A stretch of 64,000 nt of DNA from Epiperipatus broadwayi. Its lineage: Eukaryota > Onychophora > Udeonychophora > Euonychophora > Peripatidae. This document shows, piece after piece, positions 1-12,605 of this stretch. The notes under the pieces were generated by a model. That model ran no database searches, had not been told where the DNA came from, and saw nothing but the letters and a program-made list of their open reading frames with translations. The DNA lies in NCBI GenBank assembly GCA_028023455.1, contig JAQFVV010012423.1, positions 5,500,269 to 5,564,268 on the forward strand. The letters are read 5' to 3'. The position numbers and the translations under genes were made by a program. Position 1 is the first letter of the stretch, and every line of letters begins with the position of its first letter.

Positions 1-1251
1 AGGAATCATAAACTTATTATAAAATGTAATGTAATTTATAAGAGCAAGAATATCATAATCTCATTTGTTAAAAAAAAATATATATTATTGATAATAATAA
101 TAAAAATAGATTCTCTGTTTTGTTACATGATTGCAAATATAGATAGGAAAGTATTTCATGGGAAGAAGATATTATATTATTGGTATAGAATTGATGAAAT
201 ATTAAATACTAAATACACTGTAGGAGAAAATGAGTTAAAATTTCAAAATAGGATATAGAAAATATCATCCTGAAGAACTGATGAATAGTTAAGTGAGTGT
301 AATCTTTGTGATACCCAGATAATTATTAGGATGAGATGGGAAGATTTTTGGCAAAGAAAAAGTCAGGATAAAATTGGGATAAGTTCATTAAGAAAAAGAT
401 TACCTACCAAAATATGACCCCTCATAAATAAAAAAAATCTCCATCCCTTTATTAAGATAGTATTTAATAAAATCAGCTGCTCATCTTTATAAAGTTTCAT
501 AGTAAATAATAATATAGGGTAACGGACCGAATAACATAATGTAGTGATTCTACCTACTGTTCTTGCCCAAATATGTAATGGATCGAATACTTTAAAATAG
601 TATATCTAGAGACTTCTCTACTTACGGGTCCTATAACGACTCGGGGTTCTAACTCAGTGTAGACATTTGCCTTTAACTCTGCTCAAAGATGGATTTAAAT
701 AGGATGGCAATAATGTGACCTCTATATAGGGCCCTAATGGCTTTTACTAATGAATATATTAAAAAATCTATGATGCCTATTCTGGTGAGTGAAGTATGAA
801 TAATGCTTGATAATCTAGAGACCAGAGAAACAAAGATTTTAACTTCAAACAACAAATATTTATTAACAAATCTGGGTTAAATTTATAATATTTATAACTT
901 AATAAAAATATATACATGAATATAATAAAGTATTGATTTGTCTTTACTATAACATGACTAGCTGTGATTTAAATATTAAAATATCAATCAAAATAAAAAT
1001 TATAAAATTGTAATGCATAATGTACAATAAAGTATCTATTATTTTAAATATGAAACTATATTATTAGATGTACAATGATTACTTTGTTTATGTCCTTTGA
1101 ATGTATATTAAAGTTATGTTTATGAATTGCTAATTTATGTTTTTTTAGATATAGTTAACTCATAAGACTATTAATCATACAACAGGAAAATGTACTTATA
1201 TACAATTACCTATTAGTAAGTTTAATTAATATTTAATTTTAATATATTAAA
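1..1251. other. A+T-rich flank, no gene recognised
   Basis: No family motif, tRNA or splice-flanked exon could be recognised on either strand. A somewhat less A+T-rich patch at about 500-700 has no readable protein similarity; the short minus-strand open frame at 673-855 lacks any motif I know. Confidence 0.5.
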
Positions 1252-2698
1252 TGTCTAATTAAGTGTATATGTTTAAAATCTTACCTTGTGTCTTTTAAGT
1301 CATTGTCCAATTTAATGCATCCAATTATGCTAATATTTTATTTACAAACATATAAAGTTTAGCTATGTATACCTTGAGTTGTGTATTTGCATCTCTCTTC
1401 CCCTATATAAATTTAAACATATGGGTTCTTTTAAAAAAAATGTTTTCTACAAATGGGTATAAGGGTGAGAAAAATTGTAACTCAACTCTCAGTATACACT
1501 AAAAAAAATACAAAATATAAAATATTTAAAAGCATTAAAATTAAACGAAATCTTGGACTTCTTTAAAAAACAATAGCAGGTTAAATTTTCAAGAGTGGCC
1601 TCAGTGTTCTTAGCAGATAGTCTTTCTTTTATTCAGGCATATTGAATGATATTAAAAATTCCAACCAATAAACAATTCCCATGACAAAATCAAATTCCTG
1701 GGCTTTTGAATTTGTAGCCATCGCCTTTCCAATTCTATCTCCAAATCATTCCATGCTGATTTAAACACTAAGCATACCAATGGTTATTATACTCCATCAG
1801 CATCTAATGACACGAAGGAGGTAGAAAGACCCTGTGACAATTAAATTAGCAAGATTGCATCATTAGATTTTATATATACACGTATAAGTAATTAAATATA
1901 AGAGTTTTCCAAAGCTTCAGTTGTAATACAAAAATGAACGGTGTTTATATGCATTTTATATATATATATATGAGATGCGTGATAATAAATTTTACTTTAA
2001 AAGAAATACAAATTAGTATTTTTAAAATTCTATTTCATTATTAGTTCGCTTTATCTTTTAAATATTTTATAATTATTATATTTTTTAGGATGGTAATGAA
2101 TCTCTCAGAATTTATTCGAACAAACGAAAGTTCATCACTTAAATAATGTCTCTTTTCATTTTAAAATATTTTGCACTAATAAATAATGTAATTCAAAATA
2201 TTAAACAGTTTTTTTTAATAACAAAGTGAAATCATGATAACTAATGTAATATATAATTAAAAACATTCTTATTCTAAAGGTTTACTTTAACTACTCCAAT
2301 TGAACAAAAACCAATCAACAAACTAATAAAAACTGTTGCTTAGTTTTTTTCACGTTCCAAAATCAATAAATGTTTATTCTTTTTTTACTCTTTTAAACTA
2401 AAGAAACTTGGTTAATAAAATTTAGTCAGATATTTTTATTATTTTTGTCATGTCATGATTGAACATCTTAAACATTCATGTATAAATGTGTGTATGTAGA
2501 TATTTTATTCTAAAAAAAAAAAAAATTAGTTCATCTCTTTATGAATGTATGGTTGTGATTGTATATATATGTGTGTGTCTCCAAATATCCTAAAATTATG
2601 TTTTAAAAGTTGGCTGCCTATCTAATCTTTATACATGTTATTCCAAAACATCAGTTACTTATTATTATTTTTTTATGAGGATTGGGCATCACCTTACA
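1252..2698 (-). repeat. 3' LTR of the gypsy-like element
   Basis: A 1.45 kb direct repeat matching 6395-7884. In element orientation it starts TGTAAGGTGATGCC and ends TTAATTAGACA, directly after the purine tract. Differences from the other copy are scattered substitutions and length changes in A/T runs. Short open frames inside it are not real genes. Confidence 0.88.
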
Positions 2699-2712
2699 TT
2701 TCCCCCACACTT
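2699..2712 (-). other. Polypurine tract next to the 3' LTR
   Basis: On the minus strand AAGTGTGGGGGAAA lies directly upstream of the LTR start TGTAAGG. A purine run at this exact position is where plus-strand DNA synthesis is primed in LTR retroelements. It fixes both the orientation of the element and the boundary of the LTR. Confidence 0.75.
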
Positions 2713-3329
2713 AGAAGGTTAAAATTTAGACTATTGTCAAAATTTTAGCACATGAACAAAGATTTGGATGGTTATCATGTTGGATAATTTTATTCTTTTT
2801 AAATAAAGGAGAGTTCTAATGCTTTCTTACTTATTTCAATTTACTCATTAATATACATTTTTTTTATAACTCATCTTTGTTAGATTCTTATTCTTATCTC
2901 TTTCATCTTAATATTGAATTGCTGTCATCATTAACATTGTTCCTACTATCTTTACCAGAATTACAGACTATATGATGGTTGAATATCCTGAATTCGACTG
3001 GTTAAGTGTCTCTGTTCCAGAGGGCATGTACTTGGGTTCGTCAGTCTATATCCTGCTCCTTGGAAGTCTTATTGGATTTTTATAAGGGCTAAACAAAATA
3101 TGGGATACCCACAATATATGGGTCAATTCCCACATCTCAGCCAATTCTAAGATACCTCAATGAAATGCTTCTACATTAATTTGAGTATATCCTCATCACA
3201 TTTACCTACTCTAGCCATTTACTCACAAACAATGCTGTCTTTCTCATTACAATATACTTGCATATACACATATTTTTTTTATAAGCTCCTCTTTCATCTA
3301 CTTTAATCATATTCATTCATTTAGGATAA

Positions 3330-3830
3330 TTAAGCTTCTGTGTTTGGCAGTTCTTCCTGACAACCAATGTATGGCTTCAATATATGAGCATTATAACTTC
3401 CTTTTATTTCTCCCTCAATATTTAACCAAAATGCATCTGAGCCAGCTTGTTTCACAATAGCATATGGTCCAGCATATTGTTGACAAAATTTATGTTAAAC
3501 ATTATCCATTGGTTTACTTGGGTGATATGTTCTCACAAAAACCTTGTCTTCAATCTTAAAGTGATGTCTACTTTTCCTTCTATTCTTATTTCTAAAATTA
3601 GATTTATTAATTAATTGTTGGTGAGCTATTTGAATTTTAATTTCTATGTCATAGTGATGACATTCAATTGGAGGTTGGTATTTTACAAATAATGAAAAAA
3701 TAGGTTGGTTAAAATGTAGTTGGATGGGTGCGAATCCAGTAGATTCATTTGCACTCCACTTAATGTAATTCACTACCCGTTCTGTCTGTTTCACCCACCC
3801 CCTATTATCTACATTTGATTTAATGGCCAA
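3330..3830 (-). pseudogene. Ty3/gypsy integrase C-terminal region (broken)
   Basis: The frame from 3830 downwards encodes the end of a retroviral-type integrase. A tryptophan-containing segment is followed by N-E-S-T-G-F-A-P, which matches the conserved stretch near the end of the gypsy integrase core (usually H/N-E-S-T-G-x-S-P). After a basic linker and a K-V-F-V-R motif, a stop interrupts the frame at about 3492-3494. The same frame then continues with QQYAGPYAIV, the 'Y-x-GPY-x-I/V' motif of the integrase C-terminal domain, and ends at 3330. The catalytic DDE residues would lie upstream and are not present. In an intact element this protein inserts the cDNA into host DNA. The interior is truncated just upstream, so this is a relic. 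Confidence 0.7.
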
Positions 3831-3945
3831 AAGTAAAATTTAATGTAACATTTTTTTTTCCTTTTATATACATACTCACTTAACATTTACAGGGTTCAAT
3901 CATTAAGAAAGTCCAGTTTTTTTTTCCAGGGTTGCAATCATGAAG

Positions 3946-4021
3946 TCTGTCCCTTAATTTGTGCCTTTCTCTTTTTAAGGACTTCTGTCCCTTAATTTGT
4001 GCCTTTCTCTTTTTAAGGACT
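3946..4021. repeat. 38-bp tandem duplication
   Basis: Two adjacent copies (3946-3983 and 3984-4021) are essentially identical, beginning TCTGTCCCTTAATTTG. Their near identity shows a recent local duplication inside the element interior. It disrupts the minus-strand coding frame. Confidence 0.85.
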
Positions 4022-4514
4022 TTCATTCATATATTCAATAAATGTGAAGGGACCTTCATATGTGTTGCAAAGCTTGTGGAACCTGGGACCTTTCTGTTTC
4101 TTTGCAGGGAATATGGTTGACTCCAATATGATATGGCAACTGTCTATGACTTGATCACCTTCCTGATTATGAAGAAAATTCATGTGCCTTAGTATACCCT
4201 TAAAATGAACAAGTCTATTGACTTCATTTGTCTCTCCAAAATTGGCTTTACAGATGGGAGTTTTCTTTTGTGAAAAGCCTTTGAGCATATAGTAGCCTTT
4301 CTTGGATTTTGCTACTATGTTCATGGACCTTGTATTTAGAGCAAACTTTATGTTCTGTACATTGGAAGTTCACATTAACTTGTTTTGCTTGATCATCTAA
4401 TGTATTCATTCCCATACTCTTCATGGGTGGGATTGAATCAGCATCATTCCAACATGTTTTCAGGATCGCTCCTCCCAACTTAAAATTAATGAAATGATTT
4501 TTTATTCTGTCCAC
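4013..4514 (-). pseudogene. Unassigned coding remnant inside the gypsy-like element
   Basis: Two overlapping minus-strand open frames (4013-4324 and 4248-4514) lie between the gag-like and integrase-like parts. The lower one ends with a Y-E-G-P-F segment that recalls the integrase C-terminal 'YxGPF' motif, so it may come from a second, scrambled pol copy. The upper one contains cysteine and histidine residues but no clean zinc knuckle. I cannot assign a domain. Position and shared strand argue that it belongs to the element rather than to a host gene. Confidence 0.35.
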
Positions 4515-4616
4515 AGGTACTTGATGAGTCCAACTGACAAAAGACTCATGTTTAAAAAAAATTTCTGCAGTAAAAGAATACTTAGTACTTCGATTGGATT
4601 CAAAAATGAAACCAGG

Positions 4617-5770
4617 TTAGTCCTTTGGATAATTAATATCACTGCTCATACTATCTATCCTACCATTAATCTCATCCATTTTAGCTTCTATACTATCTAT
4701 ATTCTCTTTTATACACTCCATCTTTGTTTCCAAATCATCAATATCAATTTTGGTTGCCATAGTAACCTTCATATCCTCTATCTTAGTGGATTCCTGGGCT
4801 TGATAAACCTCCTTAACTTTATTCTCAATTCGGGTGGTAATACTTTCCATAAACCAAGCGAATCACTGTTGACACTGTGTTGTTCCTTACGTCTATCTCT
4901 ATTTTCATCTCTTCTATGTCTTGCTTCAATTCCCTATTACTGCTGTTTATTTTAACCATCTCCAAAGATAACCGCTCCATGTCTGTAGAAAATTTCATTT
5001 CAATGCCACTAATTCACTTCTCAACCTTCTCATCCAATTTGTCATATCTTTCTTTAGATCTTTTCTTAAACCACATATATTTTCTTTCAATTCAGTTTCT
5101 ATTTTGTCAATATCAGCCTTGGTTATCATATTGCTTATATCTTACCATGTCATCCATCTAACCCCTCATGTTGCTCATATCAGCCTTGATTCTATCTATC
5201 TGACCACTTATACCATCCATCCAACCATTCATATCAGTGTTGGTTACCATATCAGCCTTGACTGTATCTATCTGACCACTCATACCATCCATCCGACCAT
5301 TCATATCAGCTTTTGTTATCATATTAGCTTTCATGACATCCATTTGATCCGTTATCATTTGAAGCATTTGCGTCATGGCTCCCTTATCTTCTGTAGCCTG
5401 TGTTAGTCTAATTTCAAGTGATTGAGCAGACTGTTCATTTCAGTCTCCCTGAATTTGAGATATCATTTGCCTTTGCTCTTGCATTGACAAAGAATGTTCA
5501 GCTCCAGCATTGACCCCCTGGACACATGTATGTCTACTGATCCTACTTGTTCCATATTAGGATCATCCTCAGCTTCATTGCCACTAACATCATGTGGCTT
5601 TACATTTAATTCTTTATTCATACTTGCTAAATATCTCCCACTTCTAAGCATCAACTGATCCTACTTGTTCCATATTAGGATCATCCTCGGCTTCATTGCC
5701 GCTAACATCATGTGGCTTTACATTTAATTCTTTATTCATACTTGCTAAAAATATCTCCCACTTCTAAGCA
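4617..5770 (-). pseudogene. Gag-like region of the gypsy-like element (broken)
   Basis: In element orientation this is the first coding region after the 5' LTR. A start-like segment near 5654 reads M-M-L-R-S-G-R, a common way for gypsy gag proteins to begin. It is followed by acidic low-complexity sequence, then two methionine/aspartate-rich blocks (5376-5158 and 4850-4617) with regular M-D-G/I-K-A-D-M repeats that would form a coiled coil. Such coiled coils are common in gag of arthropod-type gypsy elements. Frameshifts and a duplicated first segment separate the blocks. I found no CCHC zinc knuckle. Structural (capsid) role inferred from position and composition only. Confidence 0.5.
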
Positions 5771-5773
5771 CCA
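5536..5773. repeat. 118-bp tandem duplication at the gag start
   Basis: 5536-5653 and 5654-5773 are near-identical, beginning ACTGATCCTACTTG. The duplication repeats the putative gag start, so a second M-x-L-R-S-G-R start lies just upstream of the first but soon meets a stop. Confidence 0.88.
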
Positions 5774-6210
5774 TACAAAATACTAATACTTTTCTTTAAA
5801 ATATTTATTCTATGAACGCAAAGTTATTTTTTTTTATATAATATTCTATATGTCATAGGATCTCCTACCAACTTGTGTCATCTCATGTGAATATTTTGAT
5901 TACCTTAAGTATTGTGTACCTCATTGGTATTAATGCCAGTTTTATATATTTTGCCCTTTATCTGCCTCACTTGCCTACTCTTATTAGATTCTTGATCATC
6001 TATTTAGTTTTAGTCTCTATTTATCAATTCATCCTTTCACTCAGTTATTTGAAATTATTGTTGATTGACTAAGCTAATTATACCATTAAGTTGCCACACT
6101 ATTTAATCCATAGGGTTATATAATATATATAGTTTATTAAATGATTAACTAACATATAATATATCAAGTTATACTGAAATTATGGACAATTTCTCATAAA
6201 TTCAATTTAT

Positions 6211-6304
6211 GTCACACTAAAAATATATGGTAAAATATGATAGACTTAATTCTTTATGTCACACTAAAAATATATGGTAAAATATGATAGACTTAATTCT
6301 TTAA
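6211..6304. repeat. 47-bp tandem duplication in the leader
   Basis: 6211-6257 and 6258-6304 are identical or nearly so, beginning GTCACACTAAAAATAT. They lie in the untranslated leader between the 5' LTR and gag. Confidence 0.85.
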
Positions 6305-6375
6305 AGCTCAACACCTCGTGTACCAAAATGTAAGACATAACTAATCACATGTCGGGAACCTAAGTACTCGAGCCT

Positions 6376-6394
6376 ACCACATTGCTCCCAAAAA
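6376..6394 (-). other. Candidate primer binding site
   Basis: Directly after the 5' LTR, the minus strand reads TTTTTGGGAGCAATGTGG. A TGG a few bases after the LTR is where a tRNA 3' end would pair. The complementary plus strand upstream resembles a tRNA T-arm loosely, but I cannot name the tRNA. A tRNA set from the genome would be needed to decide. Confidence 0.3.
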
Positions 6395-7884
6395 TGTCTA
6401 ATTAAGTGTATATGTATATGTTTAAAATCTTACCTTGTGTCTTTTAAGTCATTGTCCAATTTAATGCATCCAATTATGCTAATATTTTATTTACACATAT
6501 AAAATTTATCTATGTATATCTTGAGTTGTGTACTTGTATCTCTCTTCCCCTATATAAATTTAAACATATGGGTTCTTTTAAAAAAAAAAGTTTTCTACAA
6601 ATGGGTATAAGGGTGAGAAAAATTGTAACTCAACTCTCAGTATACACTAAAAAAAATACAAAATATAAAATATTTAAAGCATTAAAATTAAAGAAATCTT
6701 GGACTTCTTTAAAAAACAATAACAGGTTAAATTTTCAAGAATGGCTTCAGTGTTCTTAGCAGATAGTGTCTTTCTTTTATTCAGACATATTGAATGACAT
6801 TAAAAATCTCAACCAATTAACAATTCCCATGACAAAATCAAATTCCTGGGCTTTTGATTTTGTAGCCATCGCCTTTCCAATTCTATCTCCAAATCATTCC
6901 ACGCTGATTTAAACACTAAGCATACTAATGGTTATTATATTCCATCATCATCTAATGACACGAAGGAGGTAGAAAAACCCTGTGTCAATTAAATTAGCAA
7001 GATTGCATCATTAGATTTTATATATATACACTTATAAGTAGTTAGATATAGGTCTTTTCCAAAGCTTGGGTTGTAATATAAAAACGAATGCTGTTTATAT
7101 ATGCAGTTTTATATGTATATATGAGATGCGTGATAATAGATTTTACTTTAAAAGAAATACAAATTAGTATTTTTAAAATTCTATTTCATTATTAGTTGGC
7201 TTTATCTTTTAAAAGAAACATTTTAAAATAATTATATTTTTGAGGATAATAAACAAATATGTATCTCTCAGAATTTATTCGAACAAACGAAAGTTCATCA
7301 CTTAAATAATGTCTCTTTTCATTTTAAAATATTTTGCACTAATAAATAATGTAATTCAAAATATTAAACAGTTTTTTTAATAACGAAATGAAATCATGAT
7401 AACTAATATAATAATAATAATAATAATAATAATTAAAAATATTCTTATTCTAAAGCTTTACTTTACGTACTCCATTTGAACAAAAACCAACCAACAAACT
7501 TTAAAAAAATCTGTTGCTTAGTTTTTTTTTCACGTTCCAAAATCAACAACTCTTTACTCTATTTTTACTCCTTTAAACAAAAATAAAATTTAATGTCAGA
7601 TATTTTCTTTATTATTTTTGTCATATCATGATTGAACATCTTAAACATTCATGTATAAATGTGGGTATGTAGATATTTTATTCTACATTTAATAAAAAAT
7701 AAATTAGTTCATTCCTTTATGAATGTATGGTTATGTTTGTATATATATATATGTGTGTGTGTCTCCAAATATCCTAAAATTATGTTTTAAAAGTTGGCTG
7801 CCTATCTAATCTTTATACATGTTATTCCAAAACATCAGTTATTTATTTATTTATTTATTTATAAGGATTGGGCATCACCTTACA
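6395..7884 (-). repeat. 5' LTR of the gypsy-like element
   Basis: A 1.49 kb partner of 1252-2698. It is slightly longer because simple repeats have expanded: (AAT)n at about 7411-7432, (AT)n/(GT)n at about 7737-7762 and (ATTT)n at about 7842-7863. Promoter and polyadenylation signals should lie here by family analogy, but none can be picked out in such A+T-rich sequence. Confidence 0.88.
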
Positions 7885-7914
7885 ATAGTATGCATTGAAG
7901 GTACTCAATATTTT

Positions 7915-8084
7915 AAAGGATTCTATAGTTTCCCTTCCTAAGTCTGAATAGATCAGCCTGTAGATAATAAAACAAAGTATAGGACAAATGTTCTATATTA
8001 AAGGATTCTATAGTTTTTCTTCCTAAGTCTGGATAGATCAGCCTGTAGATAATAAAACAATGTATAGAACAAATGTTCTATATA
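7915..8084. repeat. 85-bp tandem duplication
   Basis: 7915-7999 and 8000-8084 are near-identical, both beginning AAAGGATTCTATAG and containing GATCAGCCTGTAGATAAT. The repeat sits just outside the right LTR. Confidence 0.85.
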
Positions 8085-10914
8085 GTTGAATAAAATTTGA
8101 ATAAATGATCATATGAATAAGAATAACTGAGATCTAAGATTAACAGAAAACATGAATAAGAGAGAGAATGAATGCATAAATGAATTGCATTATATGAAAA
8201 AAAAAAAAAGAATCCAACTTATCATTCATTTTAAATACATCATAAATATTGTCTTTTATTTTTTATATTTATCACATCAGTAATAACTTTGTTAATAAGA
8301 TGGAAGTGTAATATTTTAGATCAAATTTTAAATATAAAATATTATTTAACTATTACAAAATATCAAGTAATATGGAAAATGATTGTGAATATCCCAGATA
8401 ACTCATCAATGATGCAAATATATCAGATTAGTATGAAAGCATACATAATAAAATAACAAATTTCAAATTGCAAAAGAACTAAAAGAGAAATTCAGGGAAG
8501 GGTTAGTGGTATATAATAATCATGAAGTTTATTTATAAAGAATGTAAATAATTTCTTATCAATGTATAAACAGTTTTCATGCTTTTTTTTTTTTTATTGC
8601 TAATGAAGTATTTAACCTAAAGTTCATACTAGTATTATTGTAAATAAATGACCATTTTGATTTAAACTTTGTAATATTAATTTCATTGTGTCTGAGAATC
8701 ATTTCCATCACATGGTCATATCAATAAAGCACATTATCTACATAAAATTATATATACTAAATTATGATTACATTAACTATCAATAGGTTTAAATTATAAA
8801 TATATTAAATATTAAAGAAAGCGTATGGTACTTCATATTTTTATTAGATGCAAAAAAATTTTGAAGAGCCATATATTGCAAAAGGAAAAGCATATAATAG
8901 AAGTCATTAGTATGTTTGAGAGACACATTCTAATTTTGTAATTCAAATTGAAATATATCTTATATCATAATTTAAAAGTATTATATAATTTCAAAGTATA
9001 AGTTATTAATCAAATATATTTTAAGATTTGCAATTCTGGAGTTAATTACAGTGGGTAAATGCTAACTAATTAAGATATATTTCATTGAATTATACTTGAT
9101 AGATAATAATGGTGTGATGAAACTTTGATTATAAGAAAATAAGTACTGTATTCTAGAATAATTGTTTTTAACATAAGTATGAGATTAAATCTTAGGAAAA
9201 GTGAATTAAACTATTTAAGTGAAGGTAATGAGTAAACAATGAGTGTTAATTTCCATACCTTATTATTATAGTTAGATTAAGATTCCAATAGAAGGTTAAT
9301 CTAGGTTTGTAATGGTATGTTTTATTAAATGGTTGGATCCCAGTAAAATACCACTTGCAATTTACTCATTTAATGATCAATCTAATTGTTATATTGGATT
9401 TTAGAATAGAATATTTATGATCCCTGAGATAGCCATAGGATAGAATCAATTATTTTAAGTAATGTAATTTTGTTACTGTTTTTATTTTGAGATTCTTAAA
9501 TCATAGAAGAATAGTTTAAATCATTATTTAAATGAAAGATTACGTTAATCACTGCTTGTTGTGGGGATTTTCCTAATGATTACAACAGAATGGTAGTAGG
9601 AGAATTTTCACAATAACAGTGCCATTGTGGAGTGTATTTTATACTTCTCAATGTTATGCTCTCTTATAATCATCCCTAAAGTCTATTGTATGTTTTAATA
9701 TTTAGCAAGTTTCAAGCCCCATAAAGAGTCTTATACTTTATTATTGTTATATTTGATGGTTTACTGTTGAGCTAATATAATAGAGGGTAAATAGAGAAGG
9801 TAGGGTAAGATAGAGAGGTGTGTTGGAAGAACAATGGAAGAGAAGGTTACAATACATGAGGTATACAGAGATATTTAGTGATATATATATATATATGTGT
9901 GTGTGTCAAGTTGATTTAAAATACAGTATTGTAAAGTTGAAAATAAGCAGAAATATATATATATATTAAATGTTTTTATTACTATGTACTAAAAAGCAAA
10001 AAAATAATTTCTTCAATCACAATTTAGGGTTTTAAATTTAACTTGAAATAAAACCATGGAGAGAATCAGAAATTAATTAATCGTCAATTGTAGTTGAAAA
10101 AACAATTTATTTATTTTTTTTTGTCTTTTATTGTATAGTAATTAAAGCATTTAATATTTTTTTAAAAAAAAAAATCTCTATTTTAAATTAATTATTAAAC
10201 CATTACTGCATCTCCAATTTTCCTAACTAAACTATTTATATTCATTCTTTCTTTGTAATTCTTATTCTTCTCTTTATATTTCTATTCTAAATATATCTAA
10301 CTTTCACTATTTCATATTTTAAACATACAATTAAACCTCATCTACATATTTAAAATGGATACCCCCCCCTTCTCTTCCATTTGATTAATTATTTGATAAC
10401 TCAGTATAGTTTGCTTTGTCAAGCTTTTTATAAGCTACTGTTTTTATTTTGATATTTTTAATTTTCCAATAATAATTCCCATTTCATTTTACTTACAATA
10501 GATCAATAGATAGTGGATTGGATTCCCTTCTTAAATTCATGAAAGTTAGTTGTGGTAAACCCTCAAATTGTAATTTTTAAATAATTCATTCATATTACTG
10601 TATTATTTCTTTCCAAAAATGTATTACTTTTTAAATATTTATCATATTTTTCTCATGAATCATAATCTATGAACTGTACCTATTTTTTACAATTCCCCAA
10701 ATCACTATACTGTACATTTAATTTTATTTTCAATTATTTTTTATAGTTTTTATCTCATAACTATCATGTTCATTAGTTAGAATAACTTAAAATGTATTTT
10801 TAACATAAATGTTACAAATAAAATTGTACTGTTAATACTAAAAAAAAAATCTATGTTCCATTTTATTGTTATTCTACATTTACGAACACACTTCTTTTTA
10901 TTGTTCTATCCACA
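8085..10914. other. A+T-rich region without recognised gene
   Basis: No coding similarity seen on either strand. Contains (AT)n-(GT)n at about 9882-9906, (AT)n at about 9953-9966, and a C8 run at about 10362. Confidence 0.5.
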
Positions 10915-11004
10915 GCTATTTCAATGGCAAAGACCTACAATTTCTTACACTGTCATTATGCTATTTCAATGGCAAAGACCTACAATTTCTTACACTGTCA
11001 TTAT
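10915..11004. repeat. 45-bp perfect tandem duplication
   Basis: 10915-10959 and 10960-11004 are identical, beginning GCTATTTCAATGGCAAAG. A short open frame over it simply repeats the same peptide and is not a gene. Confidence 0.88.
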
Positions 11005-11261
11005 CATTTTGAATAATAAAAGTAATTCATCTTGAACATAATGAGCCCTAATATATTCTACATATCTCATAGAGTATTGAAATACCTTTGAACTCTAAAA
11101 ACTCAGATTCTCAAGGAATCCATAAAAACGTAAGATTTCATTTGTTTTTATCAATATTCAAAACTTCACTTTTAAAATGGTTCAGTAATATTTTTTAAAA
11201 CTGTTTAAGGTAAAAAGATTTTTAACTATTTATCATACAAATAGTAAACTACTAATATACT

Positions 11262-11345
11262 CAAGATTGGTCGAGAGGTCAGCGACAACTGCTTTACAAG
11301 CAGTTGTCCCGAGATAGCAGGTTTGCTTTCCGGCTGATGCTATGA
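11262..11345 (+). repeat. tRNA-like sequence, probable SINE head
   Basis: TGGTCGAGAGG (11268-11278) resembles the pol III A box. A 7-bp stem (CAACTGC paired with GCAGTTG) closes a 7-nt loop TTTACAA, like an anticodon arm with anticodon TAC. GGTTTGCTTTCC (11320-11331) is a one-base-expanded B box at the right distance. The D and T arms do not fold properly, so this is a tRNA-derived repeat or pseudo-tRNA rather than a working tRNA. It is markedly more G+C-rich than its surroundings. Confidence 0.5.
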
Positions 11346-12605
11346 TACATAAGGAAAATATATATATATCTAACCCCACTAAACAAAAAAAAAAAATAAT
11401 AATAACACAAAAATTTCATTTCATTAATAGAAAAATATATTAAATTAAAAACAACAAATACTATTAAGATATTCATAGCTAGTATCAAAAAACTTTTCTA
11501 TTAAAATTCAATTTAAAGTAGCAATAAAGATGCATGTATATATATTAACGTTTGTATAAAATGAAGTTACATCAAAAAGTTTTAAAATGTATTACTATTA
11601 GTTGACAAAAAGCAGATATACATATCAAAGTAAGTCCTTCCATTACTTATTCTATTCTTTAAATATTCAGAATGGTTTCAAATCATAAAATCATCTATCA
11701 GCTTATTTCTTCTCCTACCTTCATATTATCTTTAAAACTATCTTTCTATATAAGACATTTTAGCTGATAGAATTTCTCTTTCTCCTCATAATATCCTCAA
11801 TAATTTTTTTTTTCAAATTACTCTTCAATATTGCAAATTATACTTCCAACTTTTCCTTTTTGTTCTTTTTTAAATCATATCTCTAAATTTCTAATCTTTT
11901 ATTCAGTTTTTTTTTCTAAAATGTCCATACCTCTATCCATTTTTAACACATTTGGAACAAAGCACTAAATAAAAATTTTCTTAATTCTAATTTTAATGGG
12001 CCACAAAATAATTTCATACTTTTATTACAATCTATTTAGCCATAGCAATTCTCATTATGATGTCTATACAATTACTTTCATTGTCAATCCAATGCTTACT
12101 CATAACATTTTAATGGCATTATCTGCCTTTGGTTTTCATGTTAGTTACATCTATCTGTTCCAAGTTCTACATATTTTAAGCTCACATCTTTATCCATAAA
12201 CACAAATATAATATAATGAATCCCATCTCCAATGTTAACTTTCTCAAAATTCATTTAACATGATTTATTAAGTGAAGAATGATTTTAATTCTTCATAAAA
12301 TATGATTTTAATTAGTCAGACACTAGTCATAATTTATTATCATTGGAATCACAATCCATATGTGATTGGACCATATTAAAATCTAAAACATTTGCTTCAC
12401 ATATTGCCAAAGCAATAGGGTAAAAAATGTCACAACTCTTTTTGACTTTAGTATTCTGGACAAATTATATATATATCAAGATCTTCTTTTATGATATTAT
12501 CACTATTAGTAACATCGAAGTTAAAGTTAGTACTGTAACATGATAAGTATACATTCTTTGATTATTAAAAATATTATAACTTTATCTTATTGCATTGCTA
12601 AATCC
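11346..12605. other. A+T-rich region without recognised gene
   Basis: No motif-bearing frame, tRNA or repeat pair seen. Confidence 0.45.

Larger units (their letters stand above)
1252..7884 (-). mobile_element. Ty3/gypsy-like LTR retrotransposon, internally deleted
   Basis: Two long direct repeats (1252-2698 and 6395-7884), easily alignable over their whole length, begin with TG and end with CA. They flank a 3.7 kb interior. On the minus strand the order is 5' LTR (right), gag-like coiled-coil coding, integrase C-terminal coding, a purine-rich tract, and 3' LTR (left), as expected for a Ty3/gypsy element. The interior is too short for a full gag-pol and I see no protease, reverse transcriptase or RNase H, so it is a deletion derivative that cannot move on its own. 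The five bases outside each LTR do not match, so the target duplication has decayed or the ends come from recombination. LTR similarity is high enough to suggest fairly recent insertion, although the coding frames carry several stops. Confidence 0.85.

Noticed and set aside
7411-7432. (AAT)n run as a possible CRISPR-like or satellite array
   Set aside because: Simple microsatellite in an LTR, without spacers; the window is eukaryotic.
11262-11345. A functional tRNA-Val gene
   Set aside because: The anticodon arm is good, but the T arm has an extra base and neither D arm nor acceptor stem pairs.
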